Part shown: in pieces, positions 1-5,652 of the stretch
Layout of the letters: every line of letters starts with the position of its first letter
Position numbering within the stretch: position 1 is the first letter of the stretch
Source: Candidatus Cloacimonadota bacterium
Lineage (GTDB): Bacteria; Cloacimonadota; Cloacimonadia; Cloacimonadales; Cloacimonadaceae
Length of the DNA stretch: 12,122 nt
Direction: 5' to 3'
Assembly (NCBI GenBank): GCA_023230795.1
Contig: JALNWR010000073.1
Coordinates: forward strand, 1 to 12,122
The notes under the pieces: model-generated
The model's input: the letters and a program-made list of their open reading frames with translations, nothing else
Databases searched by the model: none
What the model was told of the DNA's origin: nothing
Program-made: the position numbers and the translations under genes

Positions 1-204
1 GAGTTCTTAATAGACAGCGAGGAAAGGAAAGCAGTGGTTGATACAATTATCACTATACCTGGATTTTCAGAACGTTCAGCAATGCTTTTACTATCAGAAG
101 TCGGCTTGGATGAACACGGCCATAATACCGCATGCGGAATCTATTTTATTCGCCTGCAAGGGGCTAAAGGCAAGGGAATGATCCGCAAGATCGTTAAAAT
201 GTAA
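1..204 (+). CDS. C-terminal end of a secreted/surface protein with FlgD-Ig or type IX-like sorting tail (5' truncated)
   Basis: An open frame runs from base 1 to a TAA at 202-204 and gives 67 residues; the start lies outside the window. The tail reads ACGIYFIRLQG, then about ten residues rich in Lys and Arg, ending RKIVKM. The pattern 'SGIYFxRL ... K.....RKMVxxK' is typical of the FlgD-Ig-like or type IX secretion (Por) C-terminal domains that end many large secreted proteins in the Bacteroidota/Cloacimonadota group. The stretch before it (GLDEHGHNTACG) fits the usual 'D..G...ASG' lead-in. The protein is therefore probably exported and surface-attached, but its catalytic or binding part is not visible. 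It is the only plus-strand gene on this side and converges on the P5C dehydrogenase gene. The domain class is likely; the protein's function is unknown. Confidence 0.6.
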   Translation, partial: EFLIDSEERKAVVDTIITIPGFSERSAMLLLSEVGLDEHGHNTACGIYFIRLQGAKGKGMIRKIVKM

Positions 205-211
205 AGCAAAA

Positions 212-244
212 CCTATCCCAAGCCGCAAAACCAATCGGGATAGG
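212..244. terminator. Hairpin between convergent genes, possible terminator
   Basis: CCTATCCC (212-219) pairs perfectly with GGGATAGG (237-244) across a 17-nt loop. It begins 7 nt after the stop of the plus-strand fragment. On the minus strand the stem is followed by TTTTGCTTT, so it works better as a terminator for the minus-strand P5C dehydrogenase block, about 100 nt past its stop; on the plus strand there is no T-run. The long loop lowers confidence. A second weak hairpin lies at 274-280/291-297: CCTACCC against GAGTAGG, 7 pairs including a G-U on the minus strand, 10-nt loop. Confidence 0.4.
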
Positions 245-278
245 CATAAAAAAGCTTCCAACTGCTGGACTTCCCTAC

Positions 279-331
279 CCTTTTTGAGTTGAGTAGGTTT
301 ATGACAAGAGCTTTCGCTGCCGCTTACCTTG
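279..331 (-). repeat. Diverged direct repeat flanking the P5C dehydrogenase gene, copy A
   Basis: Read on the minus strand, this stretch contains in order CAAGGTAA, GGCAGCGAAAGCTCT, TAAACC, CTCAAC and CAAAAAGG. The same blocks occur in the same order at 1973-2043 with small gaps. The 15-base block GGCAGCGAAAGCTCT is identical (307-321 and 2019-2033). Copy A lies just downstream of the P5C dehydrogenase stop and carries no coding region that I recognise. Confidence 0.55.
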
Positions 332-342
332 CCATACCGAAT

Positions 343-1965
343 CTATTCCAGCATAAAGGGATATTCATATTTGGTGGCCGGCACGAAGTTTTCTTTGATC
401 GAGCGGGCGGACATCCATCTTTGCAGATTCAGGGAAGAGCCGGCTTTGTCGTTTGTCCCTGAGGCTCTTCCTCCGCCAAAGGGTTGCTGCCCCACCACCG
501 CTCCGGTAGGTTTATCGTTGATATAGAAATTACCGGCAGCGTGGTACAAGATGGTATTTGCCATGCAGATTGCGGTTCTGTCCTGAGCAAAGATAGCGCC
601 GGTCAAGGCATAAGGCGAGGTCTCATCACAGAGCCGAAGGGTCTGTTCAAAGTCTTTATCTTGATACACATAGACCGTGAGCACAGGGCCAAAGATCTCT
701 TCCTGCATGGTTTTGAACTTCGGATTTGTGGTTTTGATGAGGGTGGGCTGGATGAAGTAGCCTTCTGAATCGTCACAGTTTCCGCCCCAGAGGATTTCGG
801 CTTCGGTGGAGGCGCGGGCATAGTCTATGTAACCTTTGATTCTGTCAAAGCTGTTTTGATCGATCACGGCGTTCATAAAGTTTGAGAAGTCTTGCACCCT
901 GCCCATTTTCACAGTTTCCAGCATGGCTATGGCTCGTTCAAGCCAGGCATCATAGAGGGATGCGGGGATGTACATACGGGAGGCTGCGCTGCATTTCTGG
1001 CCTTGATATTCGAAGGCGCCTCTGATGCTGGCCACAGCCAGGGCATCAAGATCTGCCGAAGCATGGGCAAAGATGAAGTCTTTACCGCCGGTTTCGCCCA
1101 CGATGCGGGGGTAGGATTTGTAAAGCCCGATATTGTTTGCCGTGCGTTTCCAGATCTGATCGAAGACCTTGGTGCTGCCGGTGAAATGCACCCCGGCCAG
1201 ATGCGGGGAATCCATCACGAGATTTCCCATCTGCGAGCCTTTGCCGGGGATGAAATTGATGACCCCATCCGGCAGACCGGCTTCATGCAGGATTTTCATG
1301 ATGAGATAGCCGCTATAGACCGCGGTGCCGGAGGGTTTCCACAGCACCGTATTGCCCATCAGCGCCGGAGCGGTGGGCAAATTTCCGGCGATTGAGGTGA
1401 AATTGAAGGGAGTGATGGCAAAGATGAAGCCTTCCAAAGCTCGGTACTCTGTGAAGTTCCATTCGCCGCGGGGAGAGATCAAGGGCTGTAGATCATAGAT
1501 TTTCTGGGCAAAAAACGCGTTGAATCTCCAAAAATCGACCAATTCGCAGACCGCATCGATTTCGGACTGAAATGGATTTTTGCTCTGACCCAACATGGTG
1601 GCCGCATTCATCATATAACGGTATTTAGTGGCCAATAAATCCGCTGCTTTCAGGAAAATAGCCGAACGGTGATAAAAAGGCATTTGTTCCCAATCTCGTG
1701 AGGCGGATACAGCTGCCTTGATAGCATCCTGAATATCCCCTTCTCCAGCTTTGTGATACTTCGCCAGGATGTGGCCGTGAGCATGGGGCTCAATGCAATT
1801 TCCCGTATCCTGGCTAAAGACTTCCTTCCCGCCGATGATGGCAGGAATCTCAAAGAAATCGTTGCCCAGGTCTGCCAGAGCCTTCTGCAATAGCTCTCGC
1901 TCTGGGGTGCCGGGGGCATAAGATAGAATAGCTTCATTTTTTGGAACTGGAACTTCGAAAAACAT
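343..1965 (-). CDS. pruA: L-glutamate gamma-semialdehyde (1-pyrroline-5-carboxylate) dehydrogenase
   Basis: This cytoplasmic NAD(P)-dependent aldehyde dehydrogenase oxidises glutamate-5-semialdehyde, the open form of P5C, to glutamate, the second step of proline breakdown. The 540-residue length matches the long group-1 P5CDH type related to the eukaryotic enzyme rather than a PutA domain. Visible hallmarks are the TPFNF oxyanion region with N188, NTVLWKPSG with K210, the cofactor loop HFTGSTKVF (260-268), the general base E291 in GETGGK, the nucleophile C325 in QGQKCSA, EEIFGPVLTVY (422-432) and PFGGGRASGT (495-504). The ATG start is backed by AAGGAG at 1971-1976, 5 nt away; the stop is TAG. 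It is probably co-transcribed behind tsaB across a 45-nt gap. No proline dehydrogenase is in the window, so the substrate source (proline or arginine/ornithine) is unresolved. Direct-repeat copies flank it on both sides. Confidence 0.93.
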   Translation of the reverse strand: MFFEVPVPKNEAILSYAPGTPERELLQKALADLGNDFFEIPAIIGGKEVFSQDTGNCIEPHAHGHILAKYHKAGEGDIQDAIKAAVSASRDWEQMPFYHRSAIFLKAADLLATKYRYMMNAATMLGQSKNPFQSEIDAVCELVDFWRFNAFFAQKIYDLQPLISPRGEWNFTEYRALEGFIFAITPFNFTSIAGNLPTAPALMGNTVLWKPSGTAVYSGYLIMKILHEAGLPDGVINFIPGKGSQMGNLVMDSPHLAGVHFTGSTKVFDQIWKRTANNIGLYKSYPRIVGETGGKDFIFAHASADLDALAVASIRGAFEYQGQKCSAASRMYIPASLYDAWLERAIAMLETVKMGRVQDFSNFMNAVIDQNSFDRIKGYIDYARASTEAEILWGGNCDDSEGYFIQPTLIKTTNPKFKTMQEEIFGPVLTVYVYQDKDFEQTLRLCDETSPYALTGAIFAQDRTAICMANTILYHAAGNFYINDKPTGAVVGQQPFGGGRASGTNDKAGSSLNLQRWMSARSIKENFVPATKYEYPFMLE

Positions 1966-1972
1966 GGTTTCT

Positions 1973-2043
1973 CCTTTTTGGGTTTATGTGGTTGAGAGGG
2001 TTTAGAAGACTCAGGGGGAGAGCTTTCGCTGCCTTTTTACTTG
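1973..2043 (-). repeat. Diverged direct repeat flanking the P5C dehydrogenase gene, copy B
   Basis: This is the partner of the copy at 279-331. On the minus strand it reads CAAGTAA, GGCAGCGAAAGCTCT, TAAACC, CTCAAC and CAAAAAGG, with insertions of roughly 6, 2 and 9 nt relative to copy A. It covers the last codons and stop of tsaB, the tsaB-P5CDH gap and the ribosome binding site of the P5CDH gene, so part of it is under coding constraint. Confidence 0.55.
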
Positions 2044-2694
2044 AGCGCTGCTCTCTCTGAGATACAGGGGTTCAAGTTCGCTAAGCGCATCTGCTGCATA
2101 GCTGGCAGAGGGCAAAAGCTCGGCCAGGCTGAAGAGTCCCTCGGCTCTGGGTATGCGGAAAAAATCGGGGGCATATTCCGCTGCAATACCCTTATCCTCC
2201 AGAGTCTTTCTGATCAGCTGCGTGCCGCTGCCGGTGATGATAGCGCCGGTGATATCCCAAGTAAGGATATCTTTGGGAGACATTACTCTGGGCGCCCGGA
2301 TGATGCTGAGATCGGGATGGTAAAGGGCGGCATAAATCTCTTTCATGCGGGCATCGATCACGCTGAGTATACTTTTGCCGCTGATGGTGCAGGGCAGCGC
2401 TGAAAGCTGCAGAGAGTTATAAGCTTGCACCGGGATGCCCAGGCCGTAAGCAATGCCTTTCACCGTGGCCAGGCCTATCCTGAGCCCGGTAAAAGAGCCG
2501 GGGCCAATGCAGACCAAGAGCTCTGATAGCTCCCGGGGACTTTTGCCGCAGAGCCTGATGGCGCTGTCTATGACCGGCATCAGGGTCTCGCTATGAGTTA
2601 CTCTGATATCAAAATATGCGCTATAGAGCAGCTGGCCGGCATCGGACAGAGCGATAGAGCCGGAGCTTTGGGAAGTGTCAAGTGCGAGCTTCAA
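2011..2694 (-). CDS. tsaB: tRNA threonylcarbamoyladenosine biosynthesis protein TsaB
   Basis: TsaB is the ASKHA-fold partner that dimerises with TsaD and, with TsaE and TsaC, makes the t6A37 modification of ANN-decoding tRNAs in the cytoplasm. At 227 residues it has normal family length. Clear marks are the N-terminal LALDTSQSSGSIAL (3-16), THSE (33-36) and the diagnostic GPGSFTGLRIG at 64-74; the C-terminus ends in the usual EPLYLRESSAQ type of tail. The start is TTG, overlapping the TGA stop of the upstream ferritin-like gene (bases 2691-2694 read TTGA on the minus strand). This implies translational coupling and leaves little room for another start; a strong independent ribosome site is not visible. 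The last residues (VKRQRKLSP) fall inside repeat copy B. Confidence 0.93.
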   Translation of the reverse strand: MKLALDTSQSSGSIALSDAGQLLYSAYFDIRVTHSETLMPVIDSAIRLCGKSPRELSELLVCIGPGSFTGLRIGLATVKGIAYGLGIPVQAYNSLQLSALPCTISGKSILSVIDARMKEIYAALYHPDLSIIRAPRVMSPKDILTWDITGAIITGSGTQLIRKTLEDKGIAAEYAPDFFRIPRAEGLFSLAELLPSASYAADALSELEPLYLRESSAQVKRQRKLSP

Positions 2695-3143
2695 TTGCCC
2701 TGACTGATAAAATCGTCGTAAAGCTGCTCAAAATGCAGCTTGTGTTTAGCCTCATCGGAAGCCAGACGTTTGAAGAGCGTAGAAATCTCAGAATCAGGGA
2801 ATTTCTGGCTCATTTGGGTATAGAGCTTAAAGGAATTCTCTTCTCGCTTCATAGCTTTGATCAGGATGCTTTGATAGGTCAGCTCCTCTTCAGACAGCTC
2901 TTTGCTAAGGTATTCGCTGATCTTCAGATTTGAAACGCTCTGGATATCTTGCTCTTTTACGCCTTTTTTGCGGATACTTTCGATCACCGCGATATGTCCC
3001 AATTCCATCTGCTCCATTTCTTTGAGCATCTGCTTCTGGTCGGCAAATTTGCTCTGCTGCTGCAGTTCACGATAAAATGCAACCGCTTCCTTTTCACGTT
3101 CTATGGCGAAATCCAGGATTTCATTGAATTCGGTAGTAGTCAT
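2691..3143 (-). CDS. Ferritin-like diiron protein, rubrerythrin family without rubredoxin domain
   Basis: This 150-residue all-helical protein carries the paired diiron signature of the rubrerythrin/ferritin-like superfamily: EKEAVAFY (E19 and Y24) with MELGH (E47, H50), then KREENSF (E101/E102) with DEAKH (E131, H134). It lacks the C-terminal CxxC...CxxC rubredoxin module of true rubrerythrin, so it needs an external electron donor; the rubredoxin gene just upstream is an obvious candidate. Likely roles are peroxide reduction or iron handling, but the substrate cannot be read from the sequence. The ATG start has GAGGA at 3147-3151 with a short 3-nt spacer. A hairpin at 3180-3211 separates it from the stress operon, and I see no good promoter in the short gap, so it may depend on read-through. 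It overlaps tsaB by 4 nt. Confidence 0.85.
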   Translation of the reverse strand: MTTTEFNEILDFAIEREKEAVAFYRELQQQSKFADQKQMLKEMEQMELGHIAVIESIRKKGVKEQDIQSVSNLKISEYLSKELSEEELTYQSILIKAMKREENSFKLYTQMSQKFPDSEISTLFKRLASDEAKHKLHFEQLYDDFISQGN

Positions 3144-3179
3144 AGTTCCTCAAGACATCAGTGGTTTTGGTTGATAACA

Positions 3180-3211
3180 AAGTAGCCGGAAAGCTTACTC
3201 TCCGGCTACTT
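3180..3211 (-). terminator. Perfect hairpin after the rubredoxin gene
   Basis: AGTAGCCGGA (3181-3190) and TCCGGCTACT (3201-3210) are exact reverse complements, extended by the A3180-T3211 pair to 11 bp with a 10-nt loop. On the minus strand it starts 11 nt past the rubredoxin TAA and is followed by TTTGTTATC, only a weak T-run. It probably ends or attenuates the stress-operon transcript before the ferritin-like gene. Confidence 0.65.
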
Positions 3212-3221
3212 AGACTTTAGT

Positions 3222-3362
3222 TTAATCGAGTGGTTCAAACATGTCTTTTCCGACTCCGCATTCGGGGCAGACAAAATCTTCAGGAAGTTTTTCAAACGGG
3301 ATGTTATCGTTTTCAGCGGGATCATAGATCCAGCCACATGCGATGCATTGATATTTCTTCAT
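3222..3362 (-). CDS. Rubredoxin, short-loop form (46 residues)
   Basis: This small cytoplasmic iron-sulphur-free electron carrier holds one iron in a Cys4 site: C6 and C9 in CIACG, and C32 and C35 in VCPECG. The fold marks KKYQC, GWIYDPAE and GVGKDMFEP are all present. Usual rubredoxins have about 52-54 residues; this one lacks some seven residues of the loop between DPAE and the second Cys pair, and carries Phe30 where a Trp is usual before VCP. A comparable short rubredoxin is known from Desulfovibrio desulfuricans. The ATG start follows GGAGG (3369-3373) at a 6-nt spacing. It is third in the operon after superoxide reductase and rubrerythrin and is their likely electron donor. A perfect hairpin follows its stop. 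Confidence 0.93.
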   Translation of the reverse strand: MKKYQCIACGWIYDPAENDNIPFEKLPEDFVCPECGVGKDMFEPLD

Positions 3363-3382
3363 TGGATTCCTCCAGGCTTTAT

Positions 3383-3979
3383 TTAGTAGTTTTCTTTATG
3401 TACTTCAAAGTAGTCTTTCGGATGATCGCAGCTGGGGCAAATCTTGGGCGGGGTTTCGCCTTCATGGATGTATCCACAATTTATGCACTTCCAGAAGACC
3501 TTCTCATCTTTCTTGAAGACTGTCATGTTTTTGACGTTATCATAGAGTTTGCGGAAGCGTTTCTCGTGTTCTTTTTCCACGCGGGCGATCATTCTCCAGG
3601 CGACGGCAATTTCTTTGTAGCCCTCTTCCTCGGCGATATCGGCAAACGTTGGATACAGCTCTGTCCACTCTTCCTTTTCTCCATTAGCGGCAAATTCCAG
3701 ATTCTTCAGCGTGGCATCGCCGGTCTCGCTCCAGCCCACAGGGTAGGAAGCCATGATGTTGATGTCATCTCCTTCCATGCCATTTTTGAGTAAATGGCGG
3801 AAAAAGACCTTGGCGTGTTCTTTCTCGTTTAATGCGGTCTCCGTAAATATCTCGGAAATCTGCACAAAGCCTTCTTTTTTAGCGGTTTTGGCAGAGTATT
3901 CATAGCGCATTCTGGCCTGGCATTCGCCGGCAAAGGATTTCAGCAGGTTTTCAGCAGTTTTGGTTTCTTTAAATGACAT
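3383..3979 (-). CDS. rbr: Rubrerythrin (NADH/rubredoxin-dependent peroxidase)
   Basis: Rubrerythrin reduces H2O2 to water in the cytoplasm of anaerobes using electrons from rubredoxin. At 198 residues the length is typical. Residues 1-150 form the diiron four-helix bundle with E19, the NEKEHA motif (E52, H55), NGEKEEW (E101, E104) and VEKEHE (E135, H138). Residues 160-198 form the rubredoxin-like FeCys4 module with C165/C168 (KCINCGYIHEG) and C181/C184 (CPSCDHPKDYFEV). All expected iron ligands are present. The ATG start is preceded by AGGAG (3986-3990) at 6 nt. It lies 23 nt after the desulfoferrodoxin gene and 20 nt before rubredoxin, and so belongs to one transcript that turns superoxide into water. 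Confidence 0.95.
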   Translation of the reverse strand: MSFKETKTAENLLKSFAGECQARMRYEYSAKTAKKEGFVQISEIFTETALNEKEHAKVFFRHLLKNGMEGDDINIMASYPVGWSETGDATLKNLEFAANGEKEEWTELYPTFADIAEEEGYKEIAVAWRMIARVEKEHEKRFRKLYDNVKNMTVFKKDEKVFWKCINCGYIHEGETPPKICPSCDHPKDYFEVHKENY

Positions 3980-4002
3980 TTATTTCTCCTATTAACTGGT
4001 TT

Positions 4003-4380
4003 TTAAGCTTTCCACAAGCCATGGAGATTGCAGTATTCACGTACTGATTCCACTTCAGATTTCTTGACTGGAAATTCCGCTACAGGAGCTTCTCCTGGCT
4101 TTAGTTCATGACGATATACTTTCTTTTTTGTAAGTACTTCGATAAATGCGACGTAGTGCTTTTCTTCCATAGGGTGTGGGATCGAGCCAACTTCGACCTT
4201 GATCGAATTGCCCAAATCTGTTACGATCGGCACATGTTTTTCCTTGGTTGCATCTACTGTATTTTCGGTCAAAAGCTGCATCGGCTCACCGCAGCAAACT
4301 AATTCACCTTCGCCACCAAATACGGCTTCTACTACGTTTCCGCAAATGGCGCAATGCCATACTTGTCGTATTGTTATCAC
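4003..4380 (-). CDS. dfx: Desulfoferrodoxin (superoxide reductase, class with N-terminal FeCys4 domain)
   Basis: The enzyme reduces superoxide to H2O2 without releasing oxygen, using electrons from rubredoxin. The 125 residues have two domains. The N-terminal desulforedoxin-like centre I has C10, C13, C29 and C30 (WHCAICG and LVCCG). The C-terminal centre II has the full ligand set H49 (in EKHVP), H69, H75, C117 and H120, plus the loop residues E47 and K48 that gate the active iron. The start is GTG: no ATG lies near, and GGGAGG at 4387-4392 sits 6 nt upstream. It is the first gene of the stress operon, with a promoter and an operator-like palindrome directly before it. Confidence 0.95.
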   Translation of the reverse strand: MITIRQVWHCAICGNVVEAVFGGEGELVCCGEPMQLLTENTVDATKEKHVPIVTDLGNSIKVEVGSIPHPMEEKHYVAFIEVLTKKKVYRHELKPGEAPVAEFPVKKSEVESVREYCNLHGLWKA

Positions 4381-4386
4381 TTTATT

Positions 4387-4392
4387 CCTCCC
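4387..4392 (-). promoter_or_regulatory. Ribosome binding site that fixes the GTG start of desulfoferrodoxin
   Basis: GGGAGG on the minus strand lies 6 nt before the GTG at 4378-4380. The first in-frame ATG is residue 34, past all four centre-I cysteines, so GTG is the only sensible start. Confidence 0.75.
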
Positions 4393-4400
4393 TTACTTTC

Positions 4401-4421
4401 TTCTTAATACAAGTTTAAGAA
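4401..4421 (-). promoter_or_regulatory. Operator-like palindrome over the -10 region of the stress operon
   Basis: TTCTTAA (4401-4407) and TTAAGAA (4415-4421) form a perfect 7-7-7 inverted repeat of 21 bp. It overlaps the proposed -10 element and the expected transcription start, where a bound repressor would block initiation. The arrangement resembles redox-repressor sites in general, but the half-sites do not match the PerR or Fur consensus I know. The regulator is not in the window, or could be the MerR-type protein coded at 7171-7551 (no direct support). Confidence 0.45.
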
Positions 4422-4440
4422 ATGGGTGATCTTTTGTCAA
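4412..4440 (-). promoter_or_regulatory. Sigma70-type promoter of the superoxide reductase operon
   Basis: On the minus strand an exact -35 TTGACA (4435-4440) is followed after 17 nt by the -10 TAAACT (4412-4417, 4 of 6 consensus). Transcription would start near 4404-4406, giving a leader of about 25 nt with the Shine-Dalgarno in it. Confidence 0.7.
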
Positions 4441-4875
4441 CAGGAAATTTCTGTTTTGCCCGGCCAAGCTGGCTGAAACTAAGCAAAACACAAATCAGTT
4501 TTCGTTACTTTATCCTCTTACTGATCAGATAAAGGAACGCGATAATAAAGAATATAAAGCAATATAAGTATCTGACCACACTTTTATCTTGATTCTGGCT
4601 TTGACTTGGCAGAAGCTGGCACACAGTCCTTAGTTTCACCTTTGGCCATAAATTTGATTTTAACCCGGTTTTAACTCGAGTTGACTCGAGATTTCGAGTA
4701 AGCTCGAGTTCAAACTAAGTTAGCTGCGAGGTCAAAGCAAAGCTGCGATGCCTGGCTGGGTTATGCTTTTGAGCTTGATCTTGAAAGGTCCAAAGCAGTT
4801 TTCTTGTAGAAAAAGCAGTAGCATCACTTTTATTCATTAGTAGATTTGATCTGTCTCGCTTGTCCGGTGATTTTC
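4441..4875. other. Intergenic stretch between the long operon and the stress operon
   Basis: This 435-nt region lies between the end of the formylglutamate hydrolase-like gene and the dfx promoter. It holds the CTCGAG hairpin at 4673-4710, a direct repeat AGCTGCGA (4722-4729 and 4741-4748), and a long-loop inverted pair TCAGATA/TATCTGA (4525-4531 and 4569-4575). A minus-strand frame, 4639 (GTG) to 4505 (TAA), would give 44 residues with one hydrophobic segment (YLYCFIFFIIAFLYLI) followed by SKRIK, but it has no clear ribosome site. I see no tRNA or recognised RNA, and no canonical terminator close after the 4876 stop. Confidence 0.5.
4673..4710. repeat. 38-nt CTCGAG hairpin (nested inverted repeat)
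   Basis: The arm AACTCGAG (4673-4680) pairs with CTCGAGTT (4703-4710). Inside it ACTCGA (4684-4689) pairs with TCGAGT (4694-4699) around a GATT loop. With the linking bases this is one near-continuous stem with a single G-A mismatch and one possible G-U. CTCGAG occurs three times and TCGAG a fourth time. Neither side carries a T-run, so it is not a canonical terminator; it could be a protein-binding site, an RNA stabiliser or a mobile-repeat remnant. Confidence 0.65.
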
Positions 4876-5652
4876 TTACTGCAGAATACCCCTGGCCCAA
4901 GCCAGGCTATGTTCCAAAAATATCTGGCGCAAAGCTTGAAAAGATGCAGGCTCCAGCACTCCGCTGTGCTCATCCATGAAGATTTTCTTAAATTCCACGG
5001 CCACGCAGATCACTTTACCGCCGTAGTGTTCATTCAAAAAGCGGGGAAGACGGCCCCCGGGAAATTTTACATCGCAGCGTACATCCAAGCTGCGGTCAAA
5101 CAAGCTCTGTCCGTCCAGACGGTGGCGAAGATTTTCTACCAGAGGATAGTATTCTTCAGACAAATTGCTGCGTCCCAGAATGATATCAGGATTCTTCTCT
5201 TGCGGATCAGGCGGTGCATCCGGGCCGCCGCGGCGGTGATTGTAGCTATGGATATCCAGCGCTACTATCATGGGATGCAGAGTAAGCATCCGGTCTATCT
5301 GATACTGCAGGGTGGCGTACCAATATGCATAGCTTTGCTTCAGGCCGGTCAGGATCGGTTTTGGCAGCTCGCCGTTTCGCACCTTCAGACCCCAGGCATC
5401 TTCGGGCTTTTGATACACTGCTTTGTCCGGAAGGCGGTTCAGGTCTATAGCGAACCGGCTGGTCTCCAGGATGATGTGGTTTGCATAGCTTTGTGCAATG
5501 CTGCCGGTGTGCGGGTCTTCTTCACGAAAGCGGTCTTCCGCAGAAATTTCTGTAAAAGGCAGCAGCGCCTCTGGCAGACGATGTCCATTGTGAATAGCCA
5601 GAGCCAGCAACGGACTGGCGGAATCCGTGAAATGGAATTTGCTGAATATCAT
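4876..5652 (-). CDS. N-formylglutamate amidohydrolase (FGase) family protein
   Basis: Family members are zinc-dependent hydrolases; the best-known one (HutG of the five-step histidine pathway) releases formate from N-formyl-L-glutamate to give glutamate. Over its 258 residues the protein shows the family blocks in order: HNGHRLP (21-27), EEDPHTG (44-50), SRFAIDLNR (65-73), ALDIHSY (131-137), CDVKFPGG (193-200) and AVEFKKIF (218-225). By analogy, H21, the acidic residues near 45 and H135 are probable metal ligands and E220 is a probable catalytic Glu; this is inference. The start overlaps the previous gene's TGA by 4 nt, with only a weak ribosome site, so coupling is likely. No histidine-utilisation genes are near, so the true substrate is uncertain. 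It is the last gene of the long operon. Confidence 0.8.
   Translation of the reverse strand: MIFSKFHFTDSASPLLALAIHNGHRLPEALLPFTEISAEDRFREEDPHTGSIAQSYANHIILETSRFAIDLNRLPDKAVYQKPEDAWGLKVRNGELPKPILTGLKQSYAYWYATLQYQIDRMLTLHPMIVALDIHSYNHRRGGPDAPPDPQEKNPDIILGRSNLSEEYYPLVENLRHRLDGQSLFDRSLDVRCDVKFPGGRLPRFLNEHYGGKVICVAVEFKKIFMDEHSGVLEPASFQALRQIFLEHSLAWARGILQ

Noticed and set aside
3230..3793. 187-codon plus-strand frame opposite rubredoxin and rubrerythrin
   Set aside because: Both opposite genes are complete with all metal ligands, so this is a shadow.
4715..4900. 61-codon minus-strand frame running past the FGase-family stop
   Set aside because: It overlaps the end of the gene in another frame, has no recognisable domain and no convincing ribosome site.
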